DNA of 64,000 bases from Treponema medium. Its GTDB lineage: Bacteria; Spirochaetota; Spirochaetia; Treponematales; Treponemataceae. Under the pieces are notes generated by a model. It searched no databases. It was not told where the DNA came from and saw only the letters and a program-made list of their open reading frames with translations. This document shows positions 50,077-59,785 of this stretch, one piece after another; the stretch's first letter is position 1, and the number at the start of each line of letters is the position of its first letter. The DNA lies in the NCBI RefSeq assembly GCF_017161265.1, contig NZ_CP031393.1, forward strand, positions 310,001 to 374,000, given 5' to 3'. A program made the position numbers and the translations under genes.

Positions 50077-51429
50077 ATGAAAAAGAAATATGTAGCGCTA
50101 TTGATATGTATCGTATGTATGATTACAGTTGCAACAGCCGAAGAAGAGGCAAAATCGAAAGCAAGACTTTATGATGCAGGTGTTGCCGGAGTAACAACGT
50201 ATGCATTCGACGGCTTTGATTTCGAGGGATATAAGGCAAGTAAACACGGTCTTGATAATATTATAAAAGCGGAACACAAGTCTATTAAGGACGTTGAAGA
50301 GGAGCATCCGGATAAGAAGGGCAAGTTCGCCGTAGTCGGTCACAGTCAAGGCGGCTTACGTGCGCTTGCATTTGCAACGTATCTCCAAAACAACGATGCA
50401 GCAAGGCTGAATAATCTGCAAGCCGTAGTAACGGTTTCCGGCATCGATCAAGGCATAAAAGCACTCGATGGCGGATTGCCAGCAGCCAATGCAAAGATAC
50501 GGCGAGATGCTGCAATACTAACCGAAGGCGCATGTGGAGTAGTAACTAATCCGGTACTGACGATCGGATTGATAGCGGCTGCTCCCAAGATTTTCAATAT
50601 CAAGACATCCGAAGATATGAAAAATATCGCAAAAAAGATATTGAATATAATTACAAAATTCCAGCCGATGTTTGAGGCATGGGTAAAACCGGCTTTACAA
50701 GCAACAACAGCGGTCGCAGAGCAAGATGCCTTAAATAAGTACTGCGAAATTCGGGATATGATACCGCAAAGCAATTTTATAAAGCGAAATGTTATAGAAT
50801 CAAAACCGTATCTCTATCAGGTGCAAACCGGCATAACATGGCATTTAGGATGGAAACAAGTAACAAACCGCTGGGGAGAGAAGTATTGGGCATTGCGTTG
50901 GCAGAAGAGTCCTGTATACAGCACGTACATCGGATATAAGCATACGTCAAAACTGCCGGAAAACATTCCGATGGGCTATATCGTCGGTACAAAAAACAAT
51001 GTGTTGAGTATGACCGGCAGCGAAGAACAAGACATACGTAATGGGCTTAAATGGGTCGGAGGCATTTTTGCAACAGCAGAAGGTTTCCATATTGCAAAAT
51101 GCGTGGGGATTGTCGGCTTATTTACGGGAAGTCCCCGCTATGCAGCAGCTTGCGCCAATGCCCGTGACTATTGCTGGAACTTCGACAGCCGCGTCAACGA
51201 TCTGCTCGGCTCATCCGAACACGACGGCCTTGTTGCAAAAGAAAGCCAGTATATCCCGAAGACAGCGCATAAAAAAGTACTTGGCAGAACTACACAAGGA
51301 TATACTACCTTTAACTACAATCATGCGGAGATTTTTAACTATAACGATACGAAGATGCCGCCGGAAGCTGTCCAAAAGGAGATTACAAGTATGATAGAGC
51401 AAGGTAAAAAGCGCCGCCAAGAACCTTAG
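50077..51429 (+). CDS. Exported alpha/beta-hydrolase (lipase-like)
   Basis: A 450-residue secreted hydrolase. A signal peptide ends about VATAEEE. The nucleophile elbow is VVGHSQGGLRA with Ser90; an Asp in GSSEHDGLVAK and a His in NYNHAEIFNY near the C-terminus complete a likely catalytic triad. Compared with standard lipases the region before the elbow is short and lacks a clear HG oxyanion motif. RBS AAAGGAGG precedes the ATG. Substrate unknown; host lipid or peptide esters are possible. Confidence 0.75.
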   Translation: MKKKYVALLICIVCMITVATAEEEAKSKARLYDAGVAGVTTYAFDGFDFEGYKASKHGLDNIIKAEHKSIKDVEEEHPDKKGKFAVVGHSQGGLRALAFATYLQNNDAARLNNLQAVVTVSGIDQGIKALDGGLPAANAKIRRDAAILTEGACGVVTNPVLTIGLIAAAPKIFNIKTSEDMKNIAKKILNIITKFQPMFEAWVKPALQATTAVAEQDALNKYCEIRDMIPQSNFIKRNVIESKPYLYQVQTGITWHLGWKQVTNRWGEKYWALRWQKSPVYSTYIGYKHTSKLPENIPMGYIVGTKNNVLSMTGSEEQDIRNGLKWVGGIFATAEGFHIAKCVGIVGLFTGSPRYAAACANARDYCWNFDSRVNDLLGSSEHDGLVAKESQYIPKTAHKKVLGRTTQGYTTFNYNHAEIFNYNDTKMPPEAVQKEITSMIEQGKKRRQEP

Positions 51430-51433
51430 TATA

Positions 51434-51475
51434 ACTATTGCGGCAGCCTTTGCTGCCGCAGTCTTTAAAGGACTG
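51434..51475 (+). other. Intercistronic hairpin and RBS leader, copy 1
   Basis: TTGCGGCAG and CTGCCGCA pair around a short loop, followed by TTTAAAGGACTG that carries the ribosome site for the next gene. Nearly the same leader precedes the two following paralogous genes. Confidence 0.6.
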
Positions 51476-51480
51476 TACTT

Positions 51481-52803
51481 ATGAAAAAATACGCACTTTT
51501 TATCTTATCATCCTTATTGCTTACCGCATGTTCTTCCTGCGATTTGTTGTTCAATAACAATAAGCAGAAGGATGACGGAAAAGAACCTACTTATAGCCCC
51601 AATTATGCATGGCAATTAAAGTTAGACGGAACGCAAATCGGGTCTCAAATGTATATACAACAACAATTCCTTTATCTTGTTGAACGTATTCATAGGGAAG
51701 ATGCCGACATACAACTGGTAAAAATAGATATGGAAACAGGCAGATATGTATGGAAAGCAGATCAGATATCAGATGGAGAAGAATGGAGATCGTCAAATGT
51801 CGTAAAGGCCGATAATAAACTTTATTTTATGAGGCCAAACAAGGGGCTTATCTATTGCTATGCAGAAAACAATGGCAAACTTCTTGCACGGATACAGATA
51901 GGAACGACGGAAACTGAAGCAATCTATAATCGGTGCTCGCTCGAAACAATTGTAACGGACGGAACTGCGCTGTATTGGGGAAGTGCGGGAGAGCCGGGGA
52001 GTATTAGCGCACACTTATTAAAGCTTAATGTAGATGCAATCGATTACACGCAAAACGGGGCAATACAAACCCGTGTTCCGCGCAGCCTATATACCAAAGC
52101 TGATTGGCGCCAATGTATTTTTTGGTCAGCTCCGATTATAGATGACAATATGCTTTATTTTAATACCTACAATCGCGACTATCCTGACGGCTACAGTACA
52201 CTGGTAGCAATTGATTTACAAAGTGAAACGGTAAAATGGGAGAAACAATTATACGGTGTTGCCGGAACAACGCTTAATACGTTACTCGTACGAGATGATA
52301 TTCTGTATGTTATCAATAGTTCTCTTTTACGCGTAAATAAGCATACCGGAGACATTTTAACCCGCTACGACAGCGAAGAAAATTCTATGGAACATCCGGC
52401 TACAACCCCTTCACCGTCTTTATGCGGCATTTGGTATGATAACGGTAGATTGTACTATACCACTATCTGTTCAAGCGATGCACATTCACAAACAGGTATA
52501 CCGGAAAAATTTATTTATTCTCTCGTTTGCATCGATGCAAAGACGCTTAAATTCCTGTGGGGTTTCCATCCGGTAAGCGGAACAAGCAGTACCTATCCGG
52601 TAGTAAAGGATGGAAAGGCGTATATCGTAACGCATATAGATGGGCTGCGGGTATTCGATGCAAAGACAGGGAAGCTATTAGGCGTGGATAAAAGCATCAT
52701 CGCATGGGGGGACGAGGCAAATGTGCTGTATAAAGATTACTTCATCTTTTTTAACAAGAACTTTAAAACCAACCGCGCAACCCTGTGTGCTATTCGGGTA
52801 TAA
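51481..52803 (+). CDS. Beta-propeller-like lipoprotein, paralogue 1
   Basis: A 440-residue lipoprotein; signal with lipobox LLLTACSSC. The mature part repeats units of the PQQ/BamB-like beta-propeller kind: QLVKIDMETGRYVWKA, LVAIDLQSETVKWEKQL, LLRVNKHTGDILTRYD, LVCIDAKTLKFLWGF and RVFDAKTGKLLGVDKS. Such propellers act in protein-protein contacts at the outer membrane. No enzymatic motif. The last about 90 codons are nearly identical to paralogue 2, suggesting gene conversion. Confidence 0.72.
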   Translation: MKKYALFILSSLLLTACSSCDLLFNNNKQKDDGKEPTYSPNYAWQLKLDGTQIGSQMYIQQQFLYLVERIHREDADIQLVKIDMETGRYVWKADQISDGEEWRSSNVVKADNKLYFMRPNKGLIYCYAENNGKLLARIQIGTTETEAIYNRCSLETIVTDGTALYWGSAGEPGSISAHLLKLNVDAIDYTQNGAIQTRVPRSLYTKADWRQCIFWSAPIIDDNMLYFNTYNRDYPDGYSTLVAIDLQSETVKWEKQLYGVAGTTLNTLLVRDDILYVINSSLLRVNKHTGDILTRYDSEENSMEHPATTPSPSLCGIWYDNGRLYYTTICSSDAHSQTGIPEKFIYSLVCIDAKTLKFLWGFHPVSGTSSTYPVVKDGKAYIVTHIDGLRVFDAKTGKLLGVDKSIIAWGDEANVLYKDYFIFFNKNFKTNRATLCAIRV

Positions 52804-52852
52804 GACGGATTGCGGCAGCCTGTGCTGCCGCAGTGTTTAAAGGACTGTACTT

Positions 52853-54184
52853 ATGAAGAAATATAATTTTTTTATCTTATCAGCCTTATTGCTTACCGCT
52901 TGTTCTTCCTGCGATTTGCTATTCAATAACACTAAGCAGAAGGATGACGGAAAAGAACCTACTTATAGCCCCAATTATGCATGGCAATTAAAGCTGGACG
53001 GACGCCGAATCGGCTCTCAACCATATACCGAAGGACGGTATTTTTACCTTATCGAATATCTCTCCGATACGAAAGCAGTACAGCTGGTAAAAATAGATAT
53101 GGAAACAGGCAGATATGTTTGGAAAGCAGAAACCCTTGACGACGGGCATGAATGGTATTCATCGAATATCGTAAAGGCCGGTAATAAGCTCTATTTTATG
53201 CGCCCTAATAGTGGCCTTATCTATTGCTATGCAGAAAATGACGGTAAACTCCTTGCGCGAACACAGATAGGAACGACGGAAGCAGAAGCGCTTCGAAACA
53301 GCTGTTCACTTGAAACAATTGTAACGGACGGAACGGCGCTCTATTGGGGCAGCGAAGGAGAGCCGGGAACAACGCCCATAAGCGGGCATTTATTAAAGCT
53401 GGATATTAATACAATAGATTATACAAAACACTCTACAGTACAAATTTGTGTACCTCATAGTTTGTATACAAAAGGAACCCGATACGAATGTACCTTCTGG
53501 TCAGCACCAATCATCGATGGCAATATACTTTTCTTTAATACTTTTAACATAAAACATCCAGAGGGTTACAGCACACTGGTAGCAATTGATCTACAAAGTG
53601 AAATGGTAAAATGGGAGAAAAAACTACATGGACTACGAGGGCGGGTTAACAATGATTTGATTATTAAAGATAATATCTTGTACATGCTTGATACAACGGC
53701 ACTGCTGCGGGTTGATAAACATACCGGAGAAGTACTTACCCGATACGATGATGAAAAAGACCCGCCATACACGCAGCCGTTGATGATTCCAACGGTATCC
53801 CTATGCGGTATTTGGTATGATGACGGCAGATTGTATTACACCACCGTAGGCTCCACGGAAACCGCTTCGCAAACAGGAATGTCTAAAGACCTTGTGTATT
53901 CTCTCGTTTGTATCGATGCAAAAACGCTTAAATTCCTATGGGGTTTCCATCCGGTAAGCGGAACAAGCAGTACCTATCCGGTAGTAAAGGATGAAAAAGC
54001 GTATATCGTAACCCATATAGACGGGCTGCGGGTATTCGATGCAAAGACAGGGAAGTTGTTAGGCGTGGATAAAAGCATCGTCGCATGGGGGGACGAGGCA
54101 AATGTACTATATAAAGATTACTTCATCTTTTTTAACACTAACTTTAAAACCAACCGCGCAACCCTGTGCGCTATTCGGGTGTAG
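52853..54184 (+). CDS. Beta-propeller-like lipoprotein, paralogue 2
   Basis: A 443-residue lipoprotein, very like paralogue 1 (same lipobox LLLTACSSC and the same propeller blades: IDMETGRYVWKAE, IDLQSEMVKWEKKL, RVDKHTGEVLTRYD). The 5' and 3' ends match paralogue 1 more closely than the middle. A hairpin leader of the same kind lies just upstream. It is the second of three tandem copies, each with its own ribosome site. Function unknown. Confidence 0.72.
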   Translation: MKKYNFFILSALLLTACSSCDLLFNNTKQKDDGKEPTYSPNYAWQLKLDGRRIGSQPYTEGRYFYLIEYLSDTKAVQLVKIDMETGRYVWKAETLDDGHEWYSSNIVKAGNKLYFMRPNSGLIYCYAENDGKLLARTQIGTTEAEALRNSCSLETIVTDGTALYWGSEGEPGTTPISGHLLKLDINTIDYTKHSTVQICVPHSLYTKGTRYECTFWSAPIIDGNILFFNTFNIKHPEGYSTLVAIDLQSEMVKWEKKLHGLRGRVNNDLIIKDNILYMLDTTALLRVDKHTGEVLTRYDDEKDPPYTQPLMIPTVSLCGIWYDDGRLYYTTVGSTETASQTGMSKDLVYSLVCIDAKTLKFLWGFHPVSGTSSTYPVVKDEKAYIVTHIDGLRVFDAKTGKLLGVDKSIVAWGDEANVLYKDYFIFFNTNFKTNRATLCAIRV

Positions 54185-54238
54185 GGGGATTTGCGGCAGT
54201 CTCTGTTGCTGCCGCAGTCTTTAAAGGAGAAAACTGAC

Positions 54239-55546
54239 ATGAAACGCAAAACTTTTCTTTTTGGTAAGCGCAGTACCGGAATAAGCATTTTTTCTGCAAC
54301 GACTATAATATTATTAATCCTGAGCAGTTCTTGCGATCTTCTATTTATGGGTGTAGAAAAGAAATATCCTCGCTATACCCCCAGTTATGCTTGGAAGCTC
54401 TGTTTGGAAAAGGTATGGGACACAAGCAATCCATACACTGAAGGGCGGTACCTGTATCTGCTAGAACGTGAAGATATGGAAACAATGTATCTGGTAAAAC
54501 GCGATATGGAAACGGGAATCGATGAATGGACAGGGAATAAGATATATATCGGTGACGGCAAAAACTCTTCAAACATTGTAAAAATCGGAGATACTCTTTA
54601 TATTATGCGCTTTGAAAGCGGGCTGTTGTATTGTTACTCAGATACGGACGGAAAATTATCGGCGTTAGTACAAATAGGATCGACAAAAGAAGAAATATCC
54701 CGTAACCGTAGCCTATCCAATACGATCATGACGGATGGTAGAGCGCTCTATTGGGGTACAAACGACCTGTTAAAACTTGATGTAATGGCAATCGACTATA
54801 CACAAGGGCACGCTATACAAATCCGGCCTCCCTCTCCGATGCATCTTAATGCTCATTGGAATGGGGGCGAATTAGTATCCGACCAGCTTATCGAAGATAA
54901 TATTCTGTACCTGCTGACATGCAATCGAGAGTATCCAAACGGTTACGGGGTTGTCGTTGCCATCGATTTGCAAACCGAAACGATTAAATGGGAAAAACAG
55001 CTGGATAATATAGAGGGATACTCCGATAGTAAATTGTGCATCAGGGACGATGTATTATATGTGTTAACCAATTCCTTTATACGTATAGATAAAAGAGACG
55101 GCTCAATACTTAATCGGTATGACGGAGAAATAGCGCCTCCTTCAATAGGAAATCTTGCTGAGTCAACTGTTTCACTGCATAAAGTTCGATATGATAATGA
55201 ACGTCTGTATTACATTACCGTGCGGTTTACGCGGGGACATAAAGGATGGCACAGTGATTATTCACTGATGTGCATCGACGCCGTAACATTAAAATTTTTA
55301 TGGAGTGTGCCGTTAGAATACGGTTCATATCACACCCCTTTAACCGTTGTGAACGGAAAAATATATATAATAACATACGGCGCCGGCCTATTGGTATTCG
55401 ATGCAAAAACGGGAAAACTTCTCGGCGTCGATAAAACGATTTCAGGTTTTGCTAACGGTATACATGTCTTGTATAAAAATCACTATATCTTCTTTAATAG
55501 GAACCTTGACGACAAATACGCAACTATTTCCGCTATTCGGGTGTAA
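54239..55546 (+). CDS. Beta-propeller-like lipoprotein, paralogue 3
   Basis: A 435-residue more divergent member of the tandem family: blades include YLVKRDMETGIDEWTG, VVAIDLQTETIKWEKQL, FIRIDKRDGSILNRYD and LLVFDAKTGKLLGVDK. The signal is longer (GISIFSATTIILLILSSSCD, lipobox SSSC). I start at 54239 because AAAGGAG precedes that ATG; the in-frame start at 54191 would run through the hairpin leader. Function unknown. Confidence 0.72.
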   Translation: MKRKTFLFGKRSTGISIFSATTIILLILSSSCDLLFMGVEKKYPRYTPSYAWKLCLEKVWDTSNPYTEGRYLYLLEREDMETMYLVKRDMETGIDEWTGNKIYIGDGKNSSNIVKIGDTLYIMRFESGLLYCYSDTDGKLSALVQIGSTKEEISRNRSLSNTIMTDGRALYWGTNDLLKLDVMAIDYTQGHAIQIRPPSPMHLNAHWNGGELVSDQLIEDNILYLLTCNREYPNGYGVVVAIDLQTETIKWEKQLDNIEGYSDSKLCIRDDVLYVLTNSFIRIDKRDGSILNRYDGEIAPPSIGNLAESTVSLHKVRYDNERLYYITVRFTRGHKGWHSDYSLMCIDAVTLKFLWSVPLEYGSYHTPLTVVNGKIYIITYGAGLLVFDAKTGKLLGVDKTISGFANGIHVLYKNHYIFFNRNLDDKYATISAIRV

Positions 55547-55571
55547 ATCCGGTATATGAGGAGGTATGCCA

Positions 55572-56291
55572 ATGTATATAAAATCTAGAGTTATGCTTTG
55601 TCTTTTACTACTGTGTGTCCTATTACCGATCAACAGCAGTTGTAAAAATTTCTATATGGCGGAAGCAGCCGACAGAAACTCAAAACTTTCTGTAAGAGCG
55701 ATCATTCAATCCGATAAAAACGAAGAAAGTATAATAAAAGTTTTTGTAGAAAACAGCGACGGGAATGCTGTAACGGCTGCCTCGGTTATCTGTATCGACA
55801 AAAACAATCGTGCGTACTTTTTGGAATTCGATGCAGCAAAATATTATTATTGGATACAAGCAGTATTACCGGATAACGGAGATATTAGAATACGCGTACA
55901 TACCAATGCTGCAACCGATACACTGACGCTTACCGTACCGCATTATAAATTATCTAAAGCTCCACCAATTACCGTGTTTCAAGATGAGGTCGGAAAATCC
56001 GTACTGAAAGGAGAGACCATCTCTTCACAAAAGACAATTCAAATTGCGTGGGAACCTTTGGGCGAAGAATGCGTATATACGGTAGAAATTAAAACAGCGC
56101 TCAGCAGCGTGTATAGCTGCTCGTCAACGGCAGCTCAGCTTACCATTCCTGCTCATACTTTAACTGCGCATAAACAATACCGAATTATTATCACTGCACA
56201 AAGAATCGCAGGAGATCCTCTTTTAGAAAAAGCTTCTTATTATTCAGTATCGTCTCGCCGGACGGAAGGACTGCAATTTGAAACCGAATAA
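55572..56291 (+). CDS. Uncharacterised lipoprotein
   Basis: A 239-residue lipoprotein; signal with lipobox INSSC. The mature part has two beta-rich segments resembling Ig/fibronectin-like folds (LSVRAIIQSDKNEESIIKVFV and IQIAWEPLGEECVYTVEIKT). The start at 55572 has GGAGG seven bases upstream, better spaced than the ATG at 55566. The stop overlaps the next gene. No family recognised. Confidence 0.65.
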   Translation: MYIKSRVMLCLLLLCVLLPINSSCKNFYMAEAADRNSKLSVRAIIQSDKNEESIIKVFVENSDGNAVTAASVICIDKNNRAYFLEFDAAKYYYWIQAVLPDNGDIRIRVHTNAATDTLTLTVPHYKLSKAPPITVFQDEVGKSVLKGETISSQKTIQIAWEPLGEECVYTVEIKTALSSVYSCSSTAAQLTIPAHTLTAHKQYRIIITAQRIAGDPLLEKASYYSVSSRRTEGLQFETE

Positions 56292-58113
56292 AATCTTTTT
56301 TATTTTTTTATTTGTCTCCTTGTTAAGCTGTCGGCACAATCTTGTCCAACCCCAAGATTTTACTATTGTGTCTCCGGTGGTTGGGAATGTCTACTATGAC
56401 GATATTCCAATTGCCTGTGCTATCGACAAAAATATTACTTCCGTTTCTTGGAGTTCTTCACTCGATGGGAATCTTGGTACAGGCGCTCAAATATCCTGCT
56501 GCCTTTCTGCCGGTACGCATATTATTACTGCCCGTGATCAACAACGGGACATCAGTGTTTCCGTATCGATTACCGTAACGGAACGAGATAATATCGAAAA
56601 AAACGGAACAAGATTTTTGCTGCCATATCTCCCGTATACCTGTGTTATAAAAAATAATCAATATAAACCGTATATTGCATCCTTGGACGGATCGGCATCG
56701 GATTTAACAATTACAACAAAGCTGCAATCAAAATCGCGTTATAGCAATAACGTAGATAAAAATATCGTTGTGGAAACAAGTGAATTAAGCAGTGTCGGAG
56801 ATGAATTAAAGTTATTCCGTTGTACCGGTTCCAGTGATATGCAAAAACTTCAAGTCATTTCTCCTCCTCGGATATTCAAACGGAATACTGTTTCTCCTTT
56901 ACAGGACGAAAATGAAAGAAGCTTTCTTATTGTTAATACGGCGTTTCAATCGGGACAACCGCATAACATACTTTTTAAACGCTATTATACCTCGGATACC
57001 ATAGCGGTGTGGCTCCCAAAAGAATATGCAGCCGATACCGCCGCCATCGATGCCTGTATCGCAGAATTTGAAAACACGATTTATATCCGAGTAACTGAGA
57101 TTTGGGGAACGGCAGCGGATATTGACTATAATCAGAAATTTACGATTGTCTTTTCTCCTACGATTAATGATGAAAAAAGGGCGCTCGGCTTTTTTAATCC
57201 TGCCGATTTTTTTAAACGAAATAATGATACAAGCTCCGAAAATTATAATCCTGCCAGTAACGAAGGTGATATTATTTATGCTGCTATGCCGTCTTCAATA
57301 CCGAACGATCAGTATTTTTACAAATCGATTGCCGCGACCATCGGACACGAATTAACCCATGCGATAACATTTACGAAAAAGACCTATAATCGAATTAAAG
57401 CAGGAGATACTCAAGCAAAACGCGCTGAAATATTTCTTGATGAAGGTATCAGTCACCTTTCCGAAAACCTGATAGGGTATGGTATTAGCGGGGGCAATAT
57501 CAAATTTTTTCATGTCTTTCTTTCCAATACGTTGGGATATTCTTTTTGCAAAAACAGTGCAGCTGGCTTAGACGATTCAGTAGGACAGCGAGGCGCTATG
57601 ACACTGTTTTTATCATGGTGTTTTTGGCAAAAGGGAGGTATGACGTGGAATAGCCAAGCTCATGTTCATGTCAAAGATGCCGGTGGCATAGCATTTTTAC
57701 AAAAACTTATCAGCTCTCCCTATACCGGCTGGGAAGCAATCGGCGAAGCATTCGGTACGCCGACTGATACGCTCTTTTTGCAAATGCTAAGCGATTTGCG
57801 GCGAAAATGTCCTGTAACCGGTTTTTTGCCGTACAAACAAGACCCGCTAACCGACGAAGCTGTTGAGTTTTTACCTTGTATGGGAAAGATTAGCGGTGTA
57901 GTAGACCGGCACGGTAATGCGCTCATAATCGGTTTGCCGCATCCTCTATTAAACCGCAATGGAACCATCGATCGTTTATTACCGTATAGCTTTGTTTTTT
58001 ACCGCGCCGAAGATTTTTACTTTGATGAAGTTCCTTTCGGAAATCCGATAAGCTGTACCTTTACTGGAACCGAGATTCTCGGTCGCGTGTTTTTTTGCAT
58101 AACAAAAAAATGA
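56278..58113 (+). CDS. Zinc-metallopeptidase lipoprotein (HExxH)
   Basis: A 611-residue lipoprotein (signal FFIFLFVSLLSC, TTG start) that begins 14 bases inside the preceding gene. The zinc site is TIGHELTHAI (H357, E358, H361), with a third ligand likely in the glutamate-rich FLDEGISHLSENL about 35 residues later, as in peptidase M30-like (hyicolysin-type) enzymes. The N-terminal about 100 residues look like an Ig-like domain. It may cleave host or surface proteins; substrate unknown. Confidence 0.72.
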   Translation: MKPNKIFFIFLFVSLLSCRHNLVQPQDFTIVSPVVGNVYYDDIPIACAIDKNITSVSWSSSLDGNLGTGAQISCCLSAGTHIITARDQQRDISVSVSITVTERDNIEKNGTRFLLPYLPYTCVIKNNQYKPYIASLDGSASDLTITTKLQSKSRYSNNVDKNIVVETSELSSVGDELKLFRCTGSSDMQKLQVISPPRIFKRNTVSPLQDENERSFLIVNTAFQSGQPHNILFKRYYTSDTIAVWLPKEYAADTAAIDACIAEFENTIYIRVTEIWGTAADIDYNQKFTIVFSPTINDEKRALGFFNPADFFKRNNDTSSENYNPASNEGDIIYAAMPSSIPNDQYFYKSIAATIGHELTHAITFTKKTYNRIKAGDTQAKRAEIFLDEGISHLSENLIGYGISGGNIKFFHVFLSNTLGYSFCKNSAAGLDDSVGQRGAMTLFLSWCFWQKGGMTWNSQAHVHVKDAGGIAFLQKLISSPYTGWEAIGEAFGTPTDTLFLQMLSDLRRKCPVTGFLPYKQDPLTDEAVEFLPCMGKISGVVDRHGNALIIGLPHPLLNRNGTIDRLLPYSFVFYRAEDFYFDEVPFGNPISCTFTGTEILGRVFFCITKK

Positions 58114-58120
58114 GGCAGAA

Positions 58121-58155
58121 TCAACACCCCCGACGCTCTAGGTCGGAGATGTTGA
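58121..58155. terminator. Hairpin between convergent peptidase and pncB genes
   Basis: TCAACA...TGTTGA with an inner CCGAC/GTCGG stem between the two convergent genes. Probable bidirectional terminator. Confidence 0.5.
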
Positions 58156-58186
58156 TCTTATAAGATGGTTGCAGGCGATACGTTTT

Positions 58187-59614
58187 TTATCCGCGGCGCA
58201 GGGAATGTAGCAGTTTCTGCTTCATCGCAAAGAGTGTCTTTGTCAGCGACACCTTGTAGATGTGAGGATTGAGTAGGCGCCGGGAAGTCGGGTGTAAACA
58301 TTCCAGCTGCCGGCTTGCCCGCTGATGCATCTCTTGCAGTGTTTCCTTTTTACCGGTGTATACGCCATCGGTAATTTTTAGGTGGAGCAATTCCTCTGCC
58401 TTTGCCGCCTTAAACGAGAAACTTTGGTAGTCGTTCAACGGATGATAATAGGTGTTCATTGCTTCGGCATCGAGCGTTTCATCATACAAACCGATAATAT
58501 CAGCCTTAAAAAATCCGTCGTTGTCGTAGAGTCGCCACACTTGTTTAATGCCCGGATTGGTAATCTTTGCAGGATTATCCGAGAGCTTCATCACCGGCAG
58601 CCACGTTCCGTCATCGGATTGACGTGCGGCAAGTTTGTATACACCGGTAAACGAAGATTCTTGCCCGCCGGTTACCATGTGAGTGCCGACACCCCATGAA
58701 TCAATCGGCGCTTTGTTCAAAATGAGCGATTCGATAATTTCTTCGGTTAGTTCGTTGGAAATGGAGATTTTGGCTTCGGGTAAACCGGCGGCGTCGAGCC
58801 GTTTCCGCACTTCGGTGCTTAAATACTGCATATCTCCCGAATCGAGCCTGACGCCGAAGTTTTTTCCTTGCGCTTGCAGTTTTTTCCCAACTTTTATCGC
58901 CGCCTCGATACCGGAACCGAGCGTATTGTAGGTGTCGATGAGAAATACCGATTTATCGGGATAGATGGAAGCGTATTGTTCAAACGCCTCTTCTTCGGTT
59001 GGGAAAGACATCACCCATGCGTGAGCCATAGTACCCATCACCGGCACACCGTAAAGCTTTCCGCCGAGCGTATTGCTGGTACCCGCCGCCCCGCCGATAA
59101 TAGCCGCACGGGTAGCGCTCATTGCGCCATCCGCCCCCTGTGCGCGCCGCAAGCCGAATTCCATAATGGAGGATTTTCCCGACGCAAGCCAGATGCGGGC
59201 GGTCTTTGTCGCAATCAAACTCTGAAAGTTGATAGTGTTAAGGATAAGCCCTTCGAGAAGCAATGCTTCGATAATCGGCGCTTCGATACGCAATATCGGC
59301 TCACTGGGAAATATAAGGCTCCCTTCATCCATTGCCCATACCGAACCGGAAAAGCGAAAATCCTTGAGATAGTTGAGAAAGTCATCATCAAAAAGATGGA
59401 GAGTTGCAAGGTAGGCTATATCGGACTCATCAAAGTGAAAAGCTTGAATCGCTTCGAGCAGTGGCTCAAGTCCTGCAAGAACTGCGTACCCTCCTCTAAA
59501 TGGATTACGCCTAAAAAACATATCAAAGACACACGGCCGATTGTTTTGGCGTTTAAAATAACCTTGAGCCATTGTCAGCTCATAAAGATCCGAAAAAAGC
59601 GCGTTGGTAATCAT
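58187..59614 (-). CDS. pncB: Nicotinate phosphoribosyltransferase
   Basis: A 475-residue NAPRTase converting nicotinate and PRPP to nicotinate mononucleotide for NAD salvage. Diagnostic parts: ALFSDLYELTMAQGYF at the N-terminus, FDMFFRRNPFRGGYAVLAGL, MEFGLRRAQGADGAMSATRAA, GTMAHAWVMSF, VRLDSGDMQYLS and SWGVGTHMVTGG. Full length. Upstream the 335-base gap holds palindromes and a repeat but no gene. Confidence 0.95.
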   Translation of the reverse strand: MITNALFSDLYELTMAQGYFKRQNNRPCVFDMFFRRNPFRGGYAVLAGLEPLLEAIQAFHFDESDIAYLATLHLFDDDFLNYLKDFRFSGSVWAMDEGSLIFPSEPILRIEAPIIEALLLEGLILNTINFQSLIATKTARIWLASGKSSIMEFGLRRAQGADGAMSATRAAIIGGAAGTSNTLGGKLYGVPVMGTMAHAWVMSFPTEEEAFEQYASIYPDKSVFLIDTYNTLGSGIEAAIKVGKKLQAQGKNFGVRLDSGDMQYLSTEVRKRLDAAGLPEAKISISNELTEEIIESLILNKAPIDSWGVGTHMVTGGQESSFTGVYKLAARQSDDGTWLPVMKLSDNPAKITNPGIKQVWRLYDNDGFFKADIIGLYDETLDAEAMNTYYHPLNDYQSFSFKAAKAEELLHLKITDGVYTGKKETLQEMHQRASRQLECLHPTSRRLLNPHIYKVSLTKTLFAMKQKLLHSLRRG

Positions 59615-59637
59615 TATTTTACACTCCCTTATAACTA

Positions 59638-59758
59638 GACCTATTCGATAACTGCGTTTTCGAATAGGTCGACGAGTTCAAAATCGCACAAATAGCACGA
59701 TGCGTGAACATCGCATTTCAAGGTAACCTGTTCGGAAACGGAAGCTTCCGAACAGGTT
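59638..59758. other. Two hairpins upstream of pncB
   Basis: GACCTATTCGA/TCGAATAGGTC (59638-59670) and AACCTGTTCGGAA/TTCCGAACAGGTT (59725-59758). They may affect pncB expression or be repeat remnants. I do not recognise a known riboswitch. Confidence 0.55.
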
Positions 59759-59785
59759 TACTGTTTTGCCCCATAGCTTTGAAAT

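Noticed and set aside
58868-59638. Open frame of 256 codons opposite pncB.
   Set aside because: Antisense shadow of a clear pncB gene; arginine/histidine-rich translation without domains.
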